This document shows, in pieces, positions 59,117-64,000 of a stretch of 64,000 nt of DNA. Location of the stretch: assembly GCA_029782145.1 (NCBI GenBank), contig JAKOVH010000030.1, positions 496,001 through 560,000 of the forward strand, in the 5' to 3' direction. Positions within the stretch are counted from its first letter, which is position 1; each line of letters opens with the position of its first letter. Source of the stretch: Actinomycetes bacterium (GTDB taxonomy: Bacteria > Actinomycetota > Acidimicrobiia > Acidimicrobiales > Acidimicrobilacustridaceae). Under the pieces are notes generated by a model. That model saw only the letters and a program-made list of their open reading frames with translations, did not search any database and was not told the origin of the DNA. The position numbers and the translations under genes are program-made.

Positions 59117-60352
59117 ATGAGCATCGACTTCAGCCTCAGCCCGGAGCTCGAGGAGCTGCGCGGCCGCGTCCGCGCCTTCGTCGACGACGTCGTGCGCCCC
59201 ACCGAGCAGCGCATCGAGGCCGACAAGCTCGAGCAGACCGACCGGGCGGCCTACCGCTCCGAGCTGATCGGGCTGCGAAAGCAGGCGCACGCCGCCGGGC
59301 TGTGGCTGCCCCACATGCCGGCCGAGTGGGGCGGCATGGGCCTCGGGCACGTGCAGCTCGCCATGGTGCAGGCCGAGGCGGCCCGCACCCGCCTGGGCCC
59401 GTGGGTGCTGAACTGTCAGGCGCCCGACGAGGGCAACATGCACACGCTGCTGCACTGGGGCACCGAGGAGCAGAAGGAGCGCTACCTGCGCCCGCTGTGC
59501 GAGGGCCGGGCGTGGTCGTGCTTCGCCATGACCGAGCCCGAGGTCGCCGGCTCGGACCCCACCCTGATCCGCACCCACGGCATCGAGGACGGCGAGGAGT
59601 GGGTGCTCAACGGGCACAAGTGGTTCATCTCCAACGCCCACCGGGCGAACTTCGCCATCCTCGTCGCCCGCACCGAGGACGACCCCGACCTGCCCCAGGC
59701 GGCCAACACCGCGTTCATCGTCGAGCTGCCGGCGGAGGGCTGGACCGAGGTCCGCCAGATCGAGACCATGCACGGCGCCACCGGCCACTCCGAGATCCTC
59801 ATCGAGGACCTGCGGGTGCCCGCCGCCAACCTGCTCGGGGGACGGGGCAACGGCCACCGGCTGGGCCAGTACCGCCTGGGCCCGGCTCGGCTGGCCCACT
59901 GCATGCGCTGGATCGCCCAGGCCGAGGTCGCCCTCGACATGATGGTCGACCGGTCGCTGAACCGGTTCTCCCACGGGTCGGTCCTGGCCGAGAAGCAGGG
60001 CGTGCAGTGGATGATCGCCGACTCCGCCATGGAGCTCTACCAGTGCAAGCTCATGGTGCTGCACGCCGCCTACAAGATCGACCGGGGCGACGACTTCACC
60101 GCCGAGGTCAGCATGGCCAAGCACTTCGTGGCCAACTCCTTGAACCGCATCATCGACCGGTCGATCCAGGTCCACGGCGCCCTCGGCTACTCGACCGACA
60201 CGCCGCTGGCGCACATGTACCAGCAGGCTCGCTGGGCCCGCTTCGCCGACGGCGCCGACGAGATCCACCAGATGCGCATCGCCCAGCGCACCATCGACGC
60301 CTACCGCGACACCGGCAGCACCCGGCGGGCCACCGGTGACCTGCCGCTGTAG
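59117..60352 (+). CDS. Acyl-CoA dehydrogenase, ACAD10/11-like
   Basis: The 411-residue flavoprotein has an N-terminal helical domain (SLSPELEELRGRVRAFVDDV). The FAD-contact strand is CFAMTEPEVAGSDPTLIRTHG, with NGHKWFISNAHRANFAILVA, and the C-terminal bundle has FVANSLNRIIDRSIQVHGALG. The end has ADGADEIHQMRIAQR in place of the usual EGT stretch, as in ACAD10/11-type enzymes. It introduces a double bond into an acyl-CoA. It is directly joined to an acyl-CoA ligase gene, so the two handle the same acid. ATG at 59117 preferred over GTG at 59108. Confidence 0.91.
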   Translation: MSIDFSLSPELEELRGRVRAFVDDVVRPTEQRIEADKLEQTDRAAYRSELIGLRKQAHAAGLWLPHMPAEWGGMGLGHVQLAMVQAEAARTRLGPWVLNCQAPDEGNMHTLLHWGTEEQKERYLRPLCEGRAWSCFAMTEPEVAGSDPTLIRTHGIEDGEEWVLNGHKWFISNAHRANFAILVARTEDDPDLPQAANTAFIVELPAEGWTEVRQIETMHGATGHSEILIEDLRVPAANLLGGRGNGHRLGQYRLGPARLAHCMRWIAQAEVALDMMVDRSLNRFSHGSVLAEKQGVQWMIADSAMELYQCKLMVLHAAYKIDRGDDFTAEVSMAKHFVANSLNRIIDRSIQVHGALGYSTDTPLAHMYQQARWARFADGADEIHQMRIAQRTIDAYRDTGSTRRATGDLPL

Positions 60353-61684
60353 ATGGCCGAGCTGCTCACCGCCGCCGCCTCGGAGGACATGCAGCGCCGC
60401 ACCGCCGGCTCCCTCGCCGCCCGGGGCATCGGGGCCGGGGAGCGGATCGCCGTGCTCACGTCGGGCAGCGGCGCCATGCTCTCGGCCGTCCTCGGCGCGC
60501 TGCGGGTCGGGGTGGTGCCGGTGCCGCTGAACCCGGCGCTGCTCGACGAGGAGCGCCAGCTCCTGCTCGACGACGCCGAGCCGGCTCTGCTGGTCGACGA
60601 GGCGGTGCTGGCCGAGCTGGTCGCCGGGCCGCCCGCGGACCTGGCCCCCGCGCCGCTCGCCCGGCCGATGCACTACACGTCGGGCACCACGGGCCGGCCC
60701 AAGGGGGTGTGGTCCGGCGTGCTGAGCGAGGCCGACGGGGTGGCCCTCGCAGCCGAGGAGGCCGAGCTGTGGGGGTTCGCCCCCGACGACGTGCACCTGG
60801 TGTGCTCGCCGCTGCACCACTCGGCGCCCATCCGCTTCGGCGGCGGCACCCTGCTCGCCGGCGGCTCGGTGGTGATCCTCGGCCGGTTCGACGCCGCCCG
60901 TGCCGTGGAGGCCATCGCCGAGCACCGACCCACCTCGGCGTTCATGGTGCCCGCCCACCTGCAGCGGCTGTTCGCGCTGGTGGACGAGCGGCGCAGCGGG
61001 CCCGACCTGTCGTCGTTCCGCCTGCTCGCCCACGCCGGCGCACCCTGCCCCGGACCGCTCAAGCGGCGCGCCGTCGACGCCTTCCCCGCCGGTTCGGTGT
61101 GGGAGTTCTACGGCTCGACCGAGGGCCAGTTCACCGCCTGCTCGAGCGTCGACTGGGAGCGCCATCCCGGCACGGTGGGGCGGGCCCGCCCGCACCGGCA
61201 GCTGTCGGTCGACGACGACGTCATCTGGTGCGAGGTGCCCGCCTACGCCCGGTTCGAGTACTGGCGCGACCCGGTGCGCACGGCGGCGGCCTGGCGGGGT
61301 GACGCCTTCACCGTGGGCGACCTCGGGCGCCTCGACGACGAGGGGTTCCTCTACCTCGACGGCCGCCGCGACGACCTCATCATCACCGGCGGGGTCAACG
61401 TCTACCCGGTGGAGGTCGAGCACGTGCTGGTCCACGCGCCGGGGGTGCGCGAGGCGGCGGTGTTCGGCGTCGACGACGAGCGGTGGGGCCAGCGGGTGTG
61501 CGCCGCCGTGGTCGGCGACGCGTCGCCCGAGGCGGTGAAGGCCCACGCCCGGGCCCACCTGGCCGCCCACAAGTGCCCCAAGGACGTGTTCGTGGTGGCC
61601 GAGCTGCCCCACACCAGCACCGGCAAGCTGCAGCGCCTCGCCCTGGGCCCGATGCTCGGGCTCGAGCGACCGGGCTCCGCCTGA
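60353..61684 (+). CDS. AMP-forming acyl-CoA ligase, short form
   Basis: The 443-residue adenylate-forming enzyme has A3 MHYTSGTTGRPKGVWSG, A5 WEFYGSTEGQFT, A8 VGDLGRLDDEGFLYLDGRRDD and the A10 lysine in TSTGKLQRLALG. It is ~60-100 residues shorter than typical ligases because the first part of the N-terminal domain is abbreviated (starts LLTAAASEDMQRRTAGSL). It activates a carboxylic acid to acyl-CoA. The ATG comes immediately after the dehydrogenase TAG, so both are one operon. Confidence 0.9.
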   Translation: MAELLTAAASEDMQRRTAGSLAARGIGAGERIAVLTSGSGAMLSAVLGALRVGVVPVPLNPALLDEERQLLLDDAEPALLVDEAVLAELVAGPPADLAPAPLARPMHYTSGTTGRPKGVWSGVLSEADGVALAAEEAELWGFAPDDVHLVCSPLHHSAPIRFGGGTLLAGGSVVILGRFDAARAVEAIAEHRPTSAFMVPAHLQRLFALVDERRSGPDLSSFRLLAHAGAPCPGPLKRRAVDAFPAGSVWEFYGSTEGQFTACSSVDWERHPGTVGRARPHRQLSVDDDVIWCEVPAYARFEYWRDPVRTAAAWRGDAFTVGDLGRLDDEGFLYLDGRRDDLIITGGVNVYPVEVEHVLVHAPGVREAAVFGVDDERWGQRVCAAVVGDASPEAVKAHARAHLAAHKCPKDVFVVAELPHTSTGKLQRLALGPMLGLERPGSA

Positions 61685-61695
61685 GCGGCCGCTCA
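61682..61695. repeat. 14-bp palindrome shared by two convergent stop codons
   Basis: TGAGCGGCCGCTCA begins with the ligase stop (61682-61684) and ends with the stop of the minus-strand lipoprotein (61693-61695). It is a perfect palindrome and may act as a minimal bidirectional terminator stem. Confidence 0.6.
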
Positions 61696-61884
61696 GCTCC
61701 CGGTGATCGTCGTGCCGGGGTCGCTGGTGAGCTCCGGCGGCAGGACCTCCCGCGAGATCTGCCGGGGCTGGGGGTCGTCCTTGATGCCGCACGAGGCCAG
61801 CGGCGCGCACGCTCCCAGCGCCACGAGCGACGCCACGGCCATCGCCCGCCGCCCGTGGCGTCCCTGCCGGGGCCGCCGCCTCAT
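61693..61884 (-). CDS. Stub lipoprotein after mtrB (LpqB/GerMN leader-like, truncated)
   Basis: The 63-residue product has a basic start (MRRRPRQGRHGRRAMAVASL), a hydrophobic stretch and a lipobox ending LASC, then GIKDDPQPRQISREVLPPEL and a stop. This looks like the N-terminus of LpqB/GerMN lipoproteins, which follow mtrAB in actinobacteria, but the GerMN and propeller domains are absent. The convergent ligase gene ends at 61684, leaving no room. ATG overlaps the mtrB stop (ATGA). It could be a remnant or a functional mini-lipoprotein. Confidence 0.65.
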   Translation of the reverse strand: MRRRPRQGRHGRRAMAVASLVALGACAPLASCGIKDDPQPRQISREVLPPELTSDPGTTITGS

Positions 61885-63425
61885 GCGGTGACCTCCACCA
61901 TCGGCTCCTCCTTCGGTGCCTCGACGATCGGCAGCTCCACCACGAAGCGGGCGCCTCGCTCGCCGTCGCGCCGGTCCTCGACCCACACCCGCCCGCCGTG
62001 GAGCCGCACGTGCTCGTCGACGAGCGCCAGGCCGAGGCCCACGCCGGTGTCGGCCGCCCGGTTGCCGCCCTCGCTGCCCCGGGAGAAGCGGTCGAAGATG
62101 ATGTCGCGCTCGTCCTCGGGCACGCCGTTGCCGCGGTCCTCGACGGCGATCCGCACGTGGGCGTCGACCCGCTCGACGGTGACCGCAGTGGCCCCGCCCG
62201 CGTAGCGCTCGGCGTTGTCGAGCAGGTTGGCGATGACCCGCCCGAAGCGGCGCTTGTCGACCCGCACGACCACGTCGCCCACGTCGGGGTCGTAGCGCAC
62301 GGGCACGCCGCCGCCGCCGAGCACGCTCACCGCCTGGATGACCATCTCGGCGACCAGCACCTCCTCGAGGTGCAGCTTGATGGCGCCCACGTCGAAGCGG
62401 GAGATCTCCAGCAGGTCCTCGACCAGCTGCTGGAGGCGGTCGACGTCGGCCGACAGCAGCACCAGCGCCGTGCGGGCCCGCTCCGGCATCTCCTCGCGCG
62501 AGTTCTCCAGGACCTCGACGGTGGCGGCCAGGGTCATGAGCGGCGAGCGCAGCTCGTGGCTCACCTCCGACGCGAACCGGGCGTCGCGCTCGAGGCGGTT
62601 CTCGAGCGCCTCGGCCATCTCGTTGAACGGGGCGGCGATCAGGTCGAGGTCCGGGTCGCCGCCGACGGGGAGGCGGGTGTCGAGCCGGCCGCTGGCGATG
62701 GCCTCGGCCGCCTGGCCCACGTCGAGCAGGGGAGCGAACACCCGGCGGCTGGCCCAGTACCCGACCAGGCCGCCGGCGAGGCTGGTCAGCGCCGACGCGC
62801 CGAGCAGCGAGATGGCGAGCCCGTCGAGGGTGCGCTGGAGGTCGGCCAGCGAGACGCCCTCGTAGTACTCGGCGGACAGGCTCGGGATGGAGACGCCGGT
62901 GATGAGGTAGGGCCGGCCCTCGTAGGTGGTGCGCATCTGCGCCGGCTGGCCCTCCTCGACCGTCCGCTGGAGGGTGGCGGGCACCGCCCGCTCGCCGAAC
63001 TGCGCGGTGGGGGCGTACCACTGGCCCTGGTAGTGCAGCACGGGCAGCGCGCCCTCCGGGGTGGGCAGCTCCTTGAGCAGCTGGTCGACCCCGGCCGAGT
63101 CGGCGGCCTCGGGCAGCTGGGCGGCGAGGCGCGAGGCGTTGGCGACGGTGCGGGTCACCGCGGACTGCTCGCGCTGGCTCACGAGGTTCTCCCGGGTGAG
63201 GCCGAACGTCACGATCGACATCACCGCGGAGAGCAGGGCGGCCCCGAGGCCGAAGGTCAGCGTGAGGCGCCACCGCAACCCGATCCGGCGCCGCACGGGC
63301 GCGGTGATGCGGGCCCGCCGGCGGCGGCGGGTGCGGGCCTGCACCGGTCGGACCTCCGTGGGTGCCGAGGTGACCGGTCGGGCCTCGGGGACCGTGGCGG
63401 GGGCCGCCTTGCCGTCGGTTGCCAC
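61881..63425 (-). CDS. mtrB: MtrB-like sensor histidine kinase
   Basis: The 514-residue membrane kinase has a basic N-terminus, TM1 (WRLTLTFGLGAALLSAVMSI, ~52-75), an extracellular sensor domain (~80-200) and TM2 (ISLLGASALTSLAGGLVGYW). A HAMP domain, HisKA (FASEVSHELRSPLMTLAATV) and HATPase (FGRVIANLLDNAERYA, VEDRGNGVPEDERD, GVGLGLALVDEHVRLHGG) follow. MtrB with MtrA couples cell-wall state, division and osmotic stress in actinobacteria. GTG start lies four bases after the mtrA stop. It has the standard mtrA-mtrB order. Confidence 0.92.
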   Translation of the reverse strand: MATDGKAAPATVPEARPVTSAPTEVRPVQARTRRRRRARITAPVRRRIGLRWRLTLTFGLGAALLSAVMSIVTFGLTRENLVSQREQSAVTRTVANASRLAAQLPEAADSAGVDQLLKELPTPEGALPVLHYQGQWYAPTAQFGERAVPATLQRTVEEGQPAQMRTTYEGRPYLITGVSIPSLSAEYYEGVSLADLQRTLDGLAISLLGASALTSLAGGLVGYWASRRVFAPLLDVGQAAEAIASGRLDTRLPVGGDPDLDLIAAPFNEMAEALENRLERDARFASEVSHELRSPLMTLAATVEVLENSREEMPERARTALVLLSADVDRLQQLVEDLLEISRFDVGAIKLHLEEVLVAEMVIQAVSVLGGGGVPVRYDPDVGDVVVRVDKRRFGRVIANLLDNAERYAGGATAVTVERVDAHVRIAVEDRGNGVPEDERDIIFDRFSRGSEGGNRAADTGVGLGLALVDEHVRLHGGRVWVEDRRDGERGARFVVELPIVEAPKEEPMVEVTA

Positions 63426-63429
63426 CGTC

Positions 63430-64000
63430 CTACTGCTGCAGCTTGTACCCGAGGCCCCGCACGGTCACCACGTGGCGGGGGTTGGCCGGGTCGGCCTCGA
63501 CCTTCATGCGGAGGCGACGCACGTGGACGTCGACGAGGCGACCGTCGCCGAAGTACCCGTAGCCCCAGACCCGCTCGAGCAGCACCTCGCGGCTGAACAC
63601 CCGGCCCGGGCTCGAGGCCAGCTCCACGAGGAGCCGGAACTCGGTCTTGGTGAGGTGGACCTCCTTGCCGTCGCGCAGGACCACGCCCTCGTCGGGGATG
63701 ATCTCCAGGTCGCCGAAGCGCAGGTGGGTGACGGTGGGGTCCGCGGTGCGAGCCCGCCGGAGCAGGGCCCGGATCCGGGCCGACAGCTCCTTGGGGGCGA
63801 ACGGCTTGGTGAGGTAGTCGTCGGCGCCGGCCTCGAGCCCGGCGACGACGTCGTGGGTGTCGGCCCGGGCCGTCACCATCACGATCGGGACGTCGCTGGC
63901 CCGCCGGATGGAGCGGCACACGTCGAAGCCGTCGATGCCCGGGAGCATGATGTCGATGAGCACCACGTCGGCCGGGTTGCGGGTGAACGCCTGCAGCGCC
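63430..64000 (-). CDS. mtrA: MtrA-like OmpR-family response regulator (5' end outside window)
   Basis: The visible 190 codons hold the receiver domain from the phospho-acceptor strand (VVLIDIMLPGIDGFDVC, acceptor Asp) through the switch Thr and Lys (VMVTARAD; LTKPFAPKEL). The C-terminal winged helix is also present (VHLTKTEFRLLVELASSPGR, VWGYGYFGDGRLVDVHVRRL, VTVRGLGYKL). It closely resembles MtrA, an essential regulator of cell-wall hydrolase, division and replication genes in mycobacteria. It continues past position 64000; the start is not visible. It overlaps nothing and precedes mtrB by four bases. Confidence 0.93.
   Translation of the reverse strand, partial: ALQAFTRNPADVVLIDIMLPGIDGFDVCRSIRRASDVPIVMVTARADTHDVVAGLEAGADDYLTKPFAPKELSARIRALLRRARTADPTVTHLRFGDLEIIPDEGVVLRDGKEVHLTKTEFRLLVELASSPGRVFSREVLLERVWGYGYFGDGRLVDVHVRRLRMKVEADPANPRHVVTVRGLGYKLQQ

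Noticed and set aside
57983..61810. 1275-codon open frame antisense to pfkA, acyl-CoA dehydrogenase and ligase
   Set aside because: Low-complexity His/Gly/Arg/Val-rich translation with no domain. It mirrors GC-rich coding genes on the other strand that have clear families.

Overview
The window is very GC-rich chromosomal DNA with densely packed genes, many GTG starts and 1-4 base gene overlaps. A WhiB protein, an MtrAB-type two-component pair, a PimB'-like mannosyltransferase, ROK glucokinase and a group III phosphofructokinase point to an actinobacterium. I infer class Acidimicrobiia (Iamia/Ilumatobacter relatives) from the gene mix, including a halohydrin-dehalogenase-like protein, but no 16S gene is present to prove it. 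I see no insertion sequence, prophage, integrase or CRISPR array. The window looks like ordinary chromosome with metabolic islands.

Layout. 1-1.4 kb: 5' end of a GH65 glycoside phosphorylase, a VapBC module and tRNA-Val(UAC). 1.4-7.4 kb: a DinB-like protein, HAD phosphatase, PAS histidine kinase, MFS exporter and Gfo/Idh oxidoreductase. 7.4-12.6 kb: an IclR regulator divergent from a catabolic operon (double-length class III CoA-transferase, amidohydrolase, enoyl-CoA hydratase). 12.6-16.7 kb: class A penicillin-binding protein, then zinc-ribbon coiled-coil protein, membrane protein and histidine phosphatase. 17.5-22.2 kb: two paralogous secreted GH43-like enzymes with ~104-residue C-terminal repeats, with RNase P RNA on the opposite strand between them. 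22.2-29.3 kb, minus strand: two exported ferritin-like proteins, then a tightly overlapping operon glpD - AGPS-like flavoprotein - membrane protein - glycerol-kinase-like - cupredoxin. 29.5-32 kb: rubrerythrin, a GlpC-like Fe-S protein and DUF3501.

32-42.4 kb: WhiB, trpD, a DnaQ-UvrC fusion, a zinc ribbon, a NYN nuclease, the halohydrin-dehalogenase-like SDR, a frameshifted sulfatase, and an XRE/nucleotidyltransferase pair. 42.4-46.2 kb: a molybdopterin oxidoreductase, a small CxxC protein and QueG. 46.2-55.5 kb: pimB', membrane protein, SRPBCC, ArsA-like ATPase, a small protein, a degenerate SMC-like protein, a baeRF-type protein, ROK glucokinase and an aminotransferase. Parts of this resemble the mycobacterial Rv2188c-Rv2183c neighbourhood. 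55.6-64 kb: ACT protein, canonical glycerol kinase, probably PPi-dependent PFK, acyl-CoA dehydrogenase and ligase, then MtrB and MtrA (cut by the window edge) with a stub lipoprotein.

Two themes cross the window. First, at least fourteen genes have a TANNNT-like (in one case GATACT) hexamer ending 6-8 bases before the start codon, the signature of leaderless transcription. Second, glycerol/glycerol-3-phosphate and lipid metabolism recur: GlpD, two FGGY kinases of which one has lost several glycerol contacts, an AGPS-like flavoprotein, a GlpC-like Fe-S protein, PimB' and acyl-CoA enzymes.
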